From Sophora flavescens (taxonomy: Eukaryota > Streptophyta > Magnoliopsida > Fabales > Fabaceae): a DNA stretch of 64,000 nt. The translations under genes and the position numbers were made by a program. This document shows, piece after piece, positions 1 through 9,824 of this stretch (position 1 is the stretch's first letter; each line of letters begins with the position of its first letter). The stretch is from assembly GCA_030762895.1 (NCBI GenBank), contig CM061065.1, positions 66,262,200 to 66,326,199 on the forward strand. Reading direction: 5' to 3'. The notes below the pieces were generated by a model, which saw nothing but the letters and a program-made list of their open reading frames with translations, had not been told where the DNA came from and did not search any database.

Positions 1-328
1 ATACTCCACCACATATAAATCTCGGTTGTAACCCCAGGAATTCTTGTTCTTTATCGATCCTAATGCTTTTCGGAAAATACTTGTCCATGAATGCAGTTCG
101 GAAAACATTCCAGGTAATCTCCTAATGTTCAGCTTCTAGAAGTTGTTTGGTACCTTTCCACCCGTACTCAGCATCCCCTATCAGTAGAAAAGCAGCATAG
201 GTAACCCTAACCCCTTCTGGAGTGAGAATCAGCTCAAAGATCTTCTCCAATTCTTGAATCCATAAGTCGGCTTTCTCTGGGTCAGCATCCCTACCAAACT
301 GTGAAAGATTTTGGCGTCGAAACATAGT
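1..328 (-). pseudogene. Ty3/gypsy gag fragment (interrupted)
   Basis: Capsid-type gag of a Ty3/gypsy retrotransposon, which would package the element RNA. The frame reads WIQELEKIFE and then TYAAFLLIGDAEYGWKGTK, the usual core of plant chromovirus gag. It continues past one in-frame TAG (about 122-124) into WNVFRTAFMDKYFP and on to the window edge. It butts directly against the TG end of LTR A with no primer-binding site between them, so it belongs to an older element into which A inserted. An ATG inside the LTR extends the frame artificially; the true gag sequence stops at the junction. Broken and partial, so not functional. The family call is firm; the exact clade is inferred. Confidence 0.8.
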
Positions 329-613
329 TGGGACACCCTTCAACCCCGCAGGTTAATATAAAACATTTACTTAAAAGAGGTATTTATAAAAACACATTTA
401 TTTGATTAAAATAAAAACTTGGATAAAAAGGTTTCACATCTCAACGAAAACAATACGGAAATAACAGTTTTAAAACAATAAAACATAAACAAGATAGATA
501 AAGACAACCCAACCTCGATGCCACATTAGAGCTGGTATAACCAATCAGAATAATAATTCAGATAAACAAACCAAAACTAAACATAACTAACTACTAGAAG
601 CGGCTCCTTAGAG

Positions 614-702
614 TCACTCTTCAGCAAGCTGCTCACCGCCCTCTACAAGGTGCCGACCAAGCCAAACAAACAACAAACAATGGGGAGTAAGAATCATGTA
701 AA
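614..702 (-). other. Small acidic reading frame near the end of LTR A
   Basis: On the minus strand a pyrimidine-rich stretch ending CTTGTAG is followed by a short frame ending EGGEQLAEE. It stops 285 bp before the LTR end. The right LTR keeps the same frame with the ending EDGEQLAEE (stop at 10114). The position matches a small frame in the C-family LTRs. Whether it is translated is unknown. Confidence 0.35.
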
Positions 703-766
703 CATATACGGCATGGAGATAGGAAGCAAGGTAAAACATACAACATAGCATCATCATAACATACAT

Positions 767-770
<4 letters not shown>

Positions 771-829
<59 letters not shown>
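771..829. repeat. (AT)n microsatellite in LTR A
   Basis: Uninterrupted AT dinucleotide repeat of about 59 bp. At the same place the right LTR has a compound CA/AT tract, so this site has expanded and changed since insertion. Confidence 0.95.
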
Positions 830-834
<5 letters not shown>

Positions 835-929
835 CAACATCCAATCAACATCATATCAACCAAGAATGCTATGCAGTGCAATACAATACTACTCCAACAT
901 GCATGTGGATCCAACTAACTCGGGATGTC

Positions 930-1070
930 AACTTCGGAGTTACATATCCGTATTGGCCATATCAGCACCAACACCGGCAGTTCACCAACCAGTTAACCCC
1001 ATGGATAGCCGCGTATCATAACCGGATACGCACCTCGGGGACGCACGGTTCACCAAACCATGGGTGAACC
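930..1070 (-). other. Hairpin cluster in LTR A
   Basis: Three inverted repeats within 141 bp: AACT-tcgg-AGTT (930-941), GCGTATC/GATACGC with a 7-nt loop (1011-1031) and GGTTCACC/GGTGAACC with an 8-nt loop (1047-1070). They lie 600-740 bp from the LTR end, in the same relative place as hairpin clusters in the C-family LTRs. Confidence 0.6.
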
Positions 1071-1541
1071 ACTCGAGACTTGGGCCAAATCATCATAACA
1101 GGACGACCTCCCCTACGTTAAACATCCCACTCAACATCATCTCCAATCCTCTATGTAAATGGTACAACAACAAACAAGGCAACCACCTCCTTTGCTTGGG
1201 CCATCAAAGCACCCCAAGACTTATCACCAACATCAACACCTTAGACCCAAACCGTGGGGTCAAGGTCCCCCTTGGCCAAAAAGCACCAAGGTCCAACATA
1301 ACAACATCTCGACCAAAAAGCATCGAGAGCACTTTGGCCAAAAACACCAAAGCGTAACAACGTTCTGTAACCTGTTAGACACCGACTTAACCAACTCATC
1401 TTTATAATCCTCTTAGTTAATCATTAACCAAGTTATCTAAGTTCCATTATTCGGTTATTACATTGTTACATCACTACTGGGGATAATTGGGGTCAATACC
1501 CCTTAAATTCCTTTAATTCGGTTTCTGATCAGGAGGGGAAA

Positions 1542-1682
1542 CACGGGCGTGCTTGTCCCCAGCACGGTCGTGCTCATGCAGCACGGTCGTGCTTCTCTGT
1601 TGCACGGTCGTGCTAACTATGCGAACATTTTCCAAAATTCAAACTGGGAGCACGGGCATGCTCCCAGTTCTTCACGGCCGTG
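1542..1682. repeat. CACGGNCGTG palindrome array, six copies
   Basis: Near-palindromic CACGGTCGTG-type sites start at 1542, 1563, 1582, 1603, 1651 and 1673, giving start-to-start spacings of 21, 19, 21, 48 and 22 bp. The right LTR has eight copies, so copy number has changed between the two LTRs of one element. Confidence 0.85.
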
Positions 1683-2813
1683 CTCAATGTACGACAGTAC
1701 TGATCTGGGCAGGAAACAGAGCTTGGTTCTTGGGTAAAAACTCTCTAAACACTCTAAAATCAGAACCTAGGGTCCTTGGACTAATCCATTGGCATCAAAA
1801 CTCACCTTCCACTAACAATTCATAATTAGTTAACAACCTTAAGTAATTAATCCTTAGTTACTATATCAATTAGGGGTCCTAAATTAACCAATTAGGACCT
1901 TTATCAACGTGTTACCTTAATCAACATAAATCAGTTAAACAATCATGGTATTCACAACATCAGCCAACATATTCATGGTATAATATCAACCAACTCAGCC
2001 AACATGTTCAACAACAACAACGATACATATATCATTATATCCCACATAAAACAATCACTCATAATTATAAACATATAATCATGGTATTCCAACAACAACA
2101 TGTTATCATATAACATAGCCAAAGCCAACAATCATCATCATAACATCATGTTCATATTAGCAGTAACAACGTAACCATCAAGAACATCTTATGAACATAG
2201 GCATGTAAAACAATAATCGACATGTTATCATAACAAATTAAACCAACAAGTTAATCATATCATCAAACATAGCAAACCGGGGTTATGGGAACCCCTTTAC
2301 CTTACACTACCCCCAATGCCTATGATATACACTACCATTCTCCCCATACCTAGAATAGAGATCACGATTCAAAAGAGAGAAAGAAGATCCGCTTGGGTCC
2401 CGTCTCACAAGCGCTTGTCTACAACGTCAAGAATGACAAGGAGACACTTTGGTTAAACTCTAAGATCAAGAAATCAGAAGGAAAAGATCAAGAACCTGAA
2501 AGAAAGAACACAAGGGACAAGCTGTACGAATTTTACCGTTTCTAAAGTTCCAAACATCAAGCACAGAGAACTCCTATTCGTAGCGATGTTCTCCTATTAA
2601 GAAGCAATTAAGAACGATGCAAGAATGGGTTCCCTAGAGAGATTTTTCTAGATATGGTTGATGGAAATTGAGAGAAAAAGAGAAGGGAGGCAACTCTGAG
2701 TGTTGGGACGTGATAGACTAGGGTTTAGATCGTGTTTTAGGGGTTAAAAACGGGTTGGAATGCGTTTTGGACTTAAAAATAACCTAAATCACGTTTTCTG
2801 GTTCTGCACGTAT

Positions 2814-2864
2814 TCGCGGGGCGAGCCAGAGAACCAATTTATGTCAGTTGGATTCGCGAGGCGA
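2814..2864 (-). promoter_or_regulatory. Two TCGCGRGGCGA motifs in U3 of LTR A
   Basis: TCGCGGGGCGA (2814-2824) and TCGCGAGGCGA (2854-2864), 40 bp apart, are reverse complements of the motif that forms a ten-copy array in the Athila LTR at 36563-36915. Relative to each element's transcription direction the orientation is the same. A regulatory role is inferred. Confidence 0.5.
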
Positions 2865-3209
2865 ACCCGAAAGCGCAAAGCTGAATTTTGGTTCTTCACG
2901 AGATGAACAAAAGCTCACGGGGAAAGGCTGAAACAGTCTAATTTGTCCAAAACACATGAAATAATATTTGTAGATAATTCTCTTAGCTTTCCAAATCCAC
3001 CAAGATCATCTCGATCGGATATCGAGAACTCAAGATATGACCAAAATGGTGAAACGGGTTACTAGGACTCTAAAAGGGTTGAACCTTTCTAAGGCTAAAC
3101 TTTCCCAAACATGAACTTAGACATCATAAACAATCTAACAAGCATATGCAAACATATATATAATATATAAAAATGCATTAATCTTATTTATGAAAAATGG
3201 GGTGTTACA

Positions 3210-3223
3210 ATTCCACCCCCCTT
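3210..3223 (-). other. Polypurine tract of element A
   Basis: On the minus strand AAGGGGGGTGGAAT lies directly before the TGTAACACCCC start of the 3' LTR. This is the expected plus-strand primer site and fixes the LTR boundary at 3209. Confidence 0.9.
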
Positions 3224-3327
3224 ATAAAAATTTCGTCATCAAAATTTCTTTCACCTTAACTAGTTAAACTTTCACCAATTAGGGGCATACCTTGGGTTAT
3301 GTCCACGGACTTTGAGGTCCAGCTCCA

Positions 3328-3562
3328 CTATGCTTTCGCTGCACACTCTGATTCCTGCACTTGTTCAACAAGGTAGGAAGACTCGGATCTCCTGATAACA
3401 GATGACTTGCTTGCTTTCATCGTTCTTCCAACCGCAGTCGTCGGGGTAACTCTCAAGGATACATGATCGCCTTCCTGGAATTCGAGCGCCTTCCTCCTTT
3501 TATCATGGTAGCTCCTTTGCCTACTATGTGCAACTCCCATCTTTTCCCGAACCAACCTGACT
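3328..3562 (-). pseudogene. Integrase C-terminal fragment of element A
   Basis: Encodes the tail of a Ty3/gypsy integrase, the DNA-binding part downstream of the catalytic core. It shows SRQRSYHDKRRKALEFQEGD followed by HVSLRVTPTTAVGR, the typical chromovirus 'Y-D-K-R-R ... G-D-x-V-x-L' block. The reading after about residue 45 no longer fits the family and stops early, so a frameshift is likely there. The catalytic core that should precede it (higher coordinates) is absent. It lies just upstream of the polypurine tract, as expected for the 3' end of pol. No chromodomain could be recognised. Confidence 0.78.
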
Positions 3563-3800
3563 TTCCATCTAGTTACTCCTTAAATAGGCCTCCCCTCCTA
3601 GGGAACATATACACTAGTCACGAGTTAGAAGTCTAAATTTTGAAGATCTATGGTTGCAAACTTAACACTCTTGCCCATGGCCACTATGAGTCTACTTTTT
3701 AAGCGACTAGTCTCTACTCGATTTGTGTCTAAATGACTAAGGTCACTAACCTCACTGACATAAAGCTCATAACAATTATCTTTACTAAACCTACTGGCAA
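3563..3800 (-). other. Unassigned segment left of solo LTR C1
   Basis: About 240 bp that should hold integrase core sequence but does not resemble it. The minus strand has one open stretch of about 59 codons, rich in S, L and D, ending near 3634. No family recognised. It may be divergent or foreign sequence inserted before C1. Confidence 0.4.
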
Positions 3801-4500
3801 TGTAATAACCTGTTTTTAATTAAGCTGTTTTCACAGTAAAAATATATTTATTTTTATTTTTAATTGAGACTTAGGAAATGATTTTGGAGAAAACAAAATC
3901 ATATATGGAACTTACTCTACGGTAGGAAGCTCTGGTTAAAATTTGGATTTAAAACTCAGACGAAAACCGGTCTGCGTTTTTTAACTGACAGTATAATTTT
4001 ATACTGACAGAAAACCCTAATTTGACCCGAAAACTGAAATTTGTAGATTTTTTATATTTTGTTCGTGAGGAAGTCTACTTTCCATATTTCTGATCAGAAA
4101 TAAAATATTGTGTTTATTCAGATGAATTTTGGTAAAAGTTCGATCGGAAAACAATCAGTGTTTTCACTGATAGTAAGATTTTAATGATCAGAAAACCTAA
4201 TTTTGACTCGTGAACAAAATGGTTTATATTTAAATCATATTTCCAACGAGTTGGGTTAATTTGAAAATTTTCAGTCGAAAATGAAATATTACCCTTTTAT
4301 ATGGGCGTAAAACCCTAATCGGGGAATCGACGAAGTCGAGAAGGGAGGTGCAGAGACAAAACCGGACACCGGAGGAGCTGAGTCATGGGGTGAGTCACCA
4401 CCATGACTCACCAAGCATTTATGAAGTATTAAATTCAAATTTAGGTGAAATGACCAAAATGCCCTTTTAGCTTAACCTAACTAAAGTTAAGTTAGATTTT

Positions 4501-4660
4501 AACCATGGTTAAGGAACCATGGTTAGTTTGTGTGGTCTAAAATCAGCCACACCTCCATCAAATGTGAGCCACATATTATTAACCATGGTTAGCCAAAATA
4601 ACCTTAGTTAAGTTAATTATTAAATAAACCAAACAAGGCCTAAGATACAACCTATATATA
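4501..4660 (+). promoter_or_regulatory. Probable core promoter of LTR C1
   Basis: Three perfect AACCATGGTT palindromes (4501, 4515, 4581) lie upstream of a TATATATA box at 4653-4660, followed by a pyrimidine-rich start region. C3 has a matching TATATAA on the minus strand (62615-62621) and degraded palindromes. This puts U3 at roughly the first 880 bp and the hairpins and small frame in transcribed sequence. Confidence 0.6.
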
Positions 4661-6426
4661 CCCCAAAACCTCAGCCCCTTCACTCACACCTTCATTCTCC
4701 ATCTTCCTCACCAACTAAGTTACAAAACTCATAAGAACACCGAATCCCCACTGAAAATATGACCCTCTTCCTTTCTGAAAATTGAAAAACTCTCAACATA
4801 AAAGTTGTTCCAATTTCTCTCTTATTTCCAACAAGGCAAAGATCATGAAAAACGGATAAGTGGATTGGGAGAAAGGCTCAAAATACCAAAACTGCCCAGA
4901 ATTATCAGCAACCCACGAAACAGCATAAATAAGGCCCTTTTAACCCCTGTTATGATCCGAACCAAATGAAACCTTCAACACCAAAGTTGTTCCTTTTATT
5001 CTTATCGTTCTAACAAGCCAAAGTTCGTGATTTTTGGATGAGTATATTGTGAGATACACTCACAATACCATCACACCCTCAAGCTGTCCAGTTTTCAACT
5101 TAGTGAAGGTTGATCATTTTCTTCATTTCTTCAATCTTCAAGAGGTAAAAGCTCATCTCCTTGATCATCTAAGCTTTCGACTTCATTTATTTCTCATGTT
5201 TATGCCATGAATCATATTTTTCCATTTCTAGATCTAAAACTTTGAAAATTCATAGAAAATCATAGAAAAATCATTTTAATGTGAAACCAATTGCTATGAT
5301 CTTTTTATGTCTTCTACTTTCATTATCCAAGAGCATGTAATCAAAAACATTTTCCTTCCCTATTTTATTTAACTGGCCGAATCTCACCCAAAGGAGGGTT
5401 TGATGATTTTGTTTTCATTTTTGAAATCTAATGCTTGATTTGATCTCTCTAGTACCTATATGATCTAAATCCAAGAGCTTGAATCCAACTAAATTTCCTA
5501 GCCTATTTTCCTAATATGGGCCGAAACCCTAACCTTTGGTGTTAGGGGATTTTGGTTCAATTCTTTTAGTTATGATCATTGGTTTTATCATTATAAATGC
5601 TTAAGGATCATTGATCTAAGAGTTTGTGAAGTTTTGAAATCCCTAGCCTTATTTTGGGTTGTCATAGCTGAACCTAGCCTTTTGTGGTTAAGGATGAATT
5701 TTGTTTGATTAATTCATTCTTATGATTGGTTGAAGGTTGATTTAATAACCGTAGTGTCGTGACGAGGAGCTGAAAGTTCGTGTTTCCGGAGATAAGCTAA
5801 GGTGGGAAAAATAACCATTCCATCGTCGGAACCGATAAGTAGTATATAATTTATAATAATGGTGTAGGGAGACCTAAACCCTACTAGTGGTCGAGTAATC
5901 AACAATACCAAAATCGTATTGGAAACTTTTTCGTAATACCAATAACGATTTGGGAATTATAGGTTTATCACCTTAGGTTAATTATTCATATTTGAGGATG
6001 TCTGAATTAGTTACTTTTGACTGTATGTGATCCGCTGGTTGAGGTATTCTACTGCATGTGACGTTTATTTTGGTGTTTGAATATTTTATTGATTATTGTG
6101 TTATGCATGATCTACCTGGTTTGATAAATTGCTTAGTTGATTTTAAGTAAAGATATATTGCTCTGAGGTATTTTTTTGGGTGAGAGTTTTGAATATGAAT
6201 TAGAGGTGCCTCGCTATTTTATAGAAGTGATGTGATATAGAATGTAAGTGGAGGTTATGAGGAAAAGCTTGAGGTACTAGGTTGTTATTGATAAAAGTTA
6301 GTGAGAATCATATGTTGCATTGTTGTTCATAACCATGTATTTAAGATACACGAGGTCCGAAGTTCTCATGGACCGTTCCAAATTAGAAGCTAAGTTGTGC
6401 AACTATAGTGTCATTGCTATGCATGA

Positions 6427-6531
6427 ACACCCTTGATAGAGATGAGAGAGAAAATCAGGGTGTGCACCGATGGTACTGTGCAGCTATAGTGTCTTTGCTT
6501 TGCATGAGCATTCTCACCATGGATGAGAATG
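6427..6531 (+). other. Hairpin pair in LTR C1
   Basis: Stem 1: ACACCCT (6427-6433) with AGGGTGT (6457-6463), extended by GAT/ATC after a bulge. Stem 2: CATTCTCA (6509-6516) with TGAGAATG (6524-6531), 7-nt loop. Similar spacer sequence around these stems occurs in C2 and B. They lie downstream of the TATA box, so they would be in the RNA. Confidence 0.7.
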
Positions 6532-6814
6532 TGCACCAGCGTTGGGAACGTGTCACTTGGATGACTGACTGACATTCCTAACGAGGGATGTGTGATAGGA
6601 TTAGCAGTGGCCACGTCAGCATAAAGGTTTAGTTGCATGAGTTGGAGGGTAGATGATGATGTTATAAAGTATGGATGATTGTAAATTGTGAGTGATGCAT
6701 GTTTGTGACTATTATTGTATTATATGCTATGAATCTTTATGATGATAGAATTGTTTCTTATCTCCCTATTTATGTATTTTTGTGTATGTCTACTTTACTA
6801 CGTTAGAAGACCCG

Positions 6815-6943
6815 ATGGAAAAGTATGTTGCTGAGGAGATGGATGGAACCCTATATAAAACGGAGGTTGCTAAGGAGTCGGATGACATTCCGTATGAAGC
6901 TGACGCTGTAGAACAACCTACTGATCCAAATAATATAGTGTAG
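6815..6943 (+). CDS. Putative 42-codon acidic microprotein in LTR C1
   Basis: An ATG frame of 42 codons, rich in E and D, preceded by a pyrimidine-rich tract ending in AG at 6805-6806 that resembles a splice acceptor. It contains MDGTLYK and DIPYEADA. C2 keeps the same frame with one internal stop (54419-54547), and C3 keeps the D-G-T-x-Y-E core and the ending (60281-60385), although the ATG is lost. It stops about 305 bp before the LTR end. Sequence retention in three copies suggests past coding, but no known family is recognised and translation is unproven. A non-coding explanation is possible because the copies are simply related by descent. Confidence 0.35.
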   Translation: MEKYVAEEMDGTLYKTEVAKESDDIPYEADAVEQPTDPNNIV

Positions 6944-7247
6944 TAAGTTTAGGGCCAGTGAGTCATATAAGACATTTTTATTTTCCTCTAGTTATAAGCA
7001 GTTTGTATAAATAAGTACCTGTGCAGGATCCTACTGAGAGGATACCCTAAACAGTGTTGTGTAAAATAAAGGATCATTATGTGTGTATTTATATAATATA
7101 ACTTTGGAGTGTTTTATATTTGCAGAAGTTATATGATTATTAATTAAGTTTTAAGTTTTACGTATTTTCAACGATAAGCACGCGATTAAGTAAATAAATA
7201 TTAAGGTTTTAATGTAATAATATAATGGGGCACAACGGGGTGTCTCA

Positions 7248-7494
7248 GGCGACGAGTAATTGGGGTGATCAGTCCCTCCTACCTGTCCAGCACAGTAACT
7301 CAAACAATAATAATTCCATGAGTCAATCTCTCTCTACTAGGGTCTATGACAGGGGCTCGAGTGCAACTATGTTCGCGCAACATAATTGCCCTTTCGTCTC
7401 TATTAAAGATCCTTCTTACAGTAACCACCAAACCACTCATCTGTTTGTCCTTGACGCCCTTCCTATTAGCAACTAATCATCTAATCCTTACTCA
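7248..7494 (-). other. Unassigned segment right of solo LTR C1
   Basis: After the TSD, about 240 bp lies between C1 and the integrase zinc-finger remnant. Integrase catalytic core is expected here and I do not see it on either strand; with 3563-3800 it forms a block of about 480 bp replacing the core. Confidence 0.4.
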
Positions 7495-8064
7495 ATGGTT
7501 GCAACTTACCTGAAGGCTTTTGGTGTTCCATCTTGGCCTTCTGACAAACTAGGCACACATACACAAACTCAGTCACATCCTTTTCATCCTAGGCCACCAA
7601 AACGTCCTCTTAAGGTCCTGTTACATCTTAGTGGCACCCGGGTGCACATTCAAACCACTCCTATGTCCTTCTTCAAGGATCAACTTTCTAAGCCTCGGGA
7701 CTTCTGGTATACAGACTCTATCTTTGAATCTCAAGACTCCATCGCTTCCTTCCTTAAAACTAAGGTCTCTACCCTGTGCAAGCAACTCACGTTGGTCTAA
7801 GAGATACCAGTCTCACTTCTGACCCTCTCTAACCTGATCCATCAAATTGTTGGTAACCTTCAAGGTTTCAAGCCTAATGCTCTAAGGGATAACTTCCCAA
7901 GCTAAACTCAGGTCTATAAACTCCTCAATCAGATCCATCTCCCTAACCATCAAAGCGGAGACGGGCAAGGTTTTTCTACTTAAGGCATCGGCCACTACAT
8001 TGGCCTTTCCTGGGTGGTAGGTTAGATCAAACTCATAATCCTTTAAAAACTTCATCCACTTACG
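7495..8064 (-). pseudogene. RNase H tail and integrase zinc finger, element A
   Basis: Continuation of pol. Just below 8064 the frame reads KWMKFLKDYEFDLTYHPG and ADALSRK, the conserved end of plant Ty3 RNase H. Further on are HPGATKM, FWWPRMK and VCLVCQKAK, the H-H-C-C zinc finger that opens the integrase. Several stops (after NMR at about 8064, and in the spacer) and at least one frameshift near 7560 inactivate it. The sequence departs from the family right after the GKLQP that follows the zinc finger, before the catalytic core. Confidence 0.75.
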
Positions 8065-9322
8065 CTACCTCATATTTAGCTCCTTTTGATCAAAGAGATA
8101 CTTCAGACTTTTATGATCACTAAAGACCTCAAACTTCGCTCCATACAGGTAATGCCTCCAAATCTTTAAGGCAAATACCATAGCTCCTAATTCTAGGTCA
8201 TGGGTAGGGTAGTTCTTCTCATGGGTTTTCAACTGCCTAGAAGCATAAGCTACTACCGTACCATCTTTCATCGACACTCTACCTAAACCTTGCTTTGAGG
8301 CATCGCAATACAATACGAAAGGTTTACTAGGATCGGGCAACACTAAAATTGGTGCTGATGTCAACCTATTATTAAGGGTTTGGAAACTCTCTTCACACCT
8401 AGAGACTCTCTTCACACCTAGAGTCCCACACAAACAACTGTCCCTTTTTGGTGAGATGGGTTAAGGGTAAGGCTAACTTAGAGAAACCTTCTATAAACCG
8501 CCTATAATACCCTGCTAAACCCAAGAAACTCCTAATCTCGGTCACTGACTTTGGCGCTTCCCATTGGAGCACCGTCTCAACCTTAGCCGGGTCCACGACT
8601 ATCCCACCTTTTGAGATCACGTGACCTAAGAAACTAACCTCTTCTAACCAAAACTTGCACTTAAACATCTTGGCATACAACTGTTTCTCCTTAAGGGTCT
8701 GCAAGACAACCCTCAAGTGCTCCTCATGTTCCTCCTTAGTCTTAGAGTACACTTAGATGTCATCTATAAAGACCACCACAAACTTATCCAAGTAAGGGTG
8801 AAAGGTCTTGTTCATGTAATCCATGAAGACCAAAGGAGTAATGGTCACACCGAAGGGCATAACCAAGTACTCATAGTGACCATATCGCGTTCTGAATGCT
8901 GTCTTTGGGATGTCCTCAGACTTAACTCGAATCTGATGGTACCCTGACCTCAAGTCTATTTTAGAAAAGATTCAAGGTCCCATCAACTGGTCCATGAGAT
9001 CATCAATCCTAAGGACGGGATACCGATTCTTTATGGTCACCTTGTTGAGCTGTCGATAGTCGACACACAACCTCATACTACCATCCTTCTTCTTCACCAA
9101 CAACACAGGTGCTCCCCACGGAGACACACTAGGCCTAATGGACTGCTTCTTCATCAGGTCCTTCAACTGTTCCTTCAACTTAGTCGGTTCAAGAGGAGAC
9201 ATTCTATAGGGTACTATAGGGATTGGCCCGGTGCTAGGCACTAAGCTTATGGTAAACTCAACATCTCTCTCTGGGGGTAAGTTATAAACATCCCCCAGGG
9301 ATACTTCAGGAAAATCTCGCAC
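8065..9322 (-). pseudogene. Reverse transcriptase-RNase H, element A
   Basis: Copies element RNA into DNA. From high to low coordinate: KKKDGSMRLCVDYRQLNKVT (fingers), SGYHQIRV, TAFRTRYGHYEYLVMPFGVT, the catalytic FVVVFIDDI (the Y-x-D-D box reads F-I-D-D, normal for Ty3 elements), LGHVISKGGI, then the RNase H part with FVLYCDASKQGLG, YASRQLKTHEKNYPTHDLEL and FEVFSDHKSLKYLFDQ. Breaks: a stop or small indel near 8960, a stop after FIDDI near 8752, and a short duplication with frame change at 8399-8433. Clearly Ty3/gypsy; a Tekay/del-type chromovirus is most likely. Confidence 0.9.
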
Positions 9323-9690
9323 AACAGGCTAGCTGGCGACATCAAGAGGGCTACTCTCTACTTCCAGGGTAGCTAACATCATGTATACCTGAGCTTCGTC
9401 TTGCATCGAAGCTTGAACTTGGCTGACAGAGAAAAGGTCTGGATTCCTAGACTCCGTTGGAGTTCCAAAAATCAAGGTTTTATCAAAACAGTTTAGAAGG
9501 ACGGGTTGGAAGATAACCAGTCCATTACCGAGAATAACGTCGAGCGATTTTTAAAAGGTAAGCGCACAAGATCAGCTGTGGAGTTCTTACTATCAAATGA
9601 TAATAGAACGGCCTTCCTAAACACAAGAAGCACTCGCGGGCTTCTTGGATCGTTCAAGACAAACCACCAATTGTAGTAAGTCAAGCCAAA
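9323..9690 (-). pseudogene. Protease tail, element A
   Basis: The minus strand upstream of RT carries a degraded version of the segment between the aspartic protease and RT, including GNGLVIFQPVLLNCFDKTLI and ASQPVVRDFPEVSLGDV. The catalytic D-S/T-G triad is not present, so the protease has lost its N-terminal half. All of gag is also missing between here and the primer-binding site, pointing to one internal deletion of gag plus half of protease. Confidence 0.6.
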
Positions 9691-9824
9691 GCGAAGCTAT
9701 ATGTACCTAGTACCACGTAACATTGCCTATATAAATATAGACAATTCAAACATGAGCACATAACAAACTCACGACAGACTCATACCACGTCTGGACAGGG
9801 CCGAACTGCTCTGATACCACTAAA
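9691..9824 (-). other. Leader with Met-tRNA primer-binding site, element A
   Basis: On the minus strand TGGTATCAGAGC (9808-9819) is the standard initiator Met-tRNA primer site, five bases from the LTR end at 9825. The rest is a short untranslated leader. Confidence 0.9.

Larger units (their letters stand above)
329..3209 (-). repeat. 3' LTR of element A
   Basis: 2.88 kb repeat beginning TGTAACACCCC and ending in CA on the minus strand; it matches 9825-12327 over most of its length. It is followed on the element side by a polypurine tract. It contains an AT microsatellite, a hairpin cluster, a CACGGTCGTG palindrome array and two TCGCG motifs, listed separately. Confidence 0.92.
3801..7247 (+). 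mobile_element. Solo LTR C1, Ty3-type, with TSD
   Basis: 3447-bp LTR starting TGTAATAACC and ending GTGTCTCA, flanked by ggcaa (3796-3800) and ggcga (7248-7252), a 5-bp duplication with one mismatch. No internal region remains, so it probably formed by LTR-LTR recombination. It matches C2 (54116-56965) and C3 (59976-63526). It contains a TATA box, AACCATGGTT palindromes, hairpins and a small reading frame, listed separately. The Ty3 assignment rests on the 5-bp TSD and on organisation shared with LTRs A and B. Confidence 0.9.

Noticed and set aside
614..844. Reading frame with a long YIYIYI run, and similar ones at 10114-10438
   Set aside because: It is translated AT/CA microsatellite; only its short end after the AG is kept as a weak candidate.
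1064..1407. Plus-strand frames of 80-97 codons in LTR A
   Set aside because: Asn/Pro/Thr-rich, in LTR sequence antisense to the element, not conserved in frame between the two LTRs.
8717..8947. Plus-strand frames opposite RT, and the like at 15734-16090, 18590-18925, 27214-27471, 39562-40284
   Set aside because: Shadows of pol and gag genes on the other strand; no independent family match.
9808..9819. tRNA gene fragments at the TGGTATCAGAGC sites
   Set aside because: These are retrotransposon primer-binding sites; no cloverleaf is present around them.
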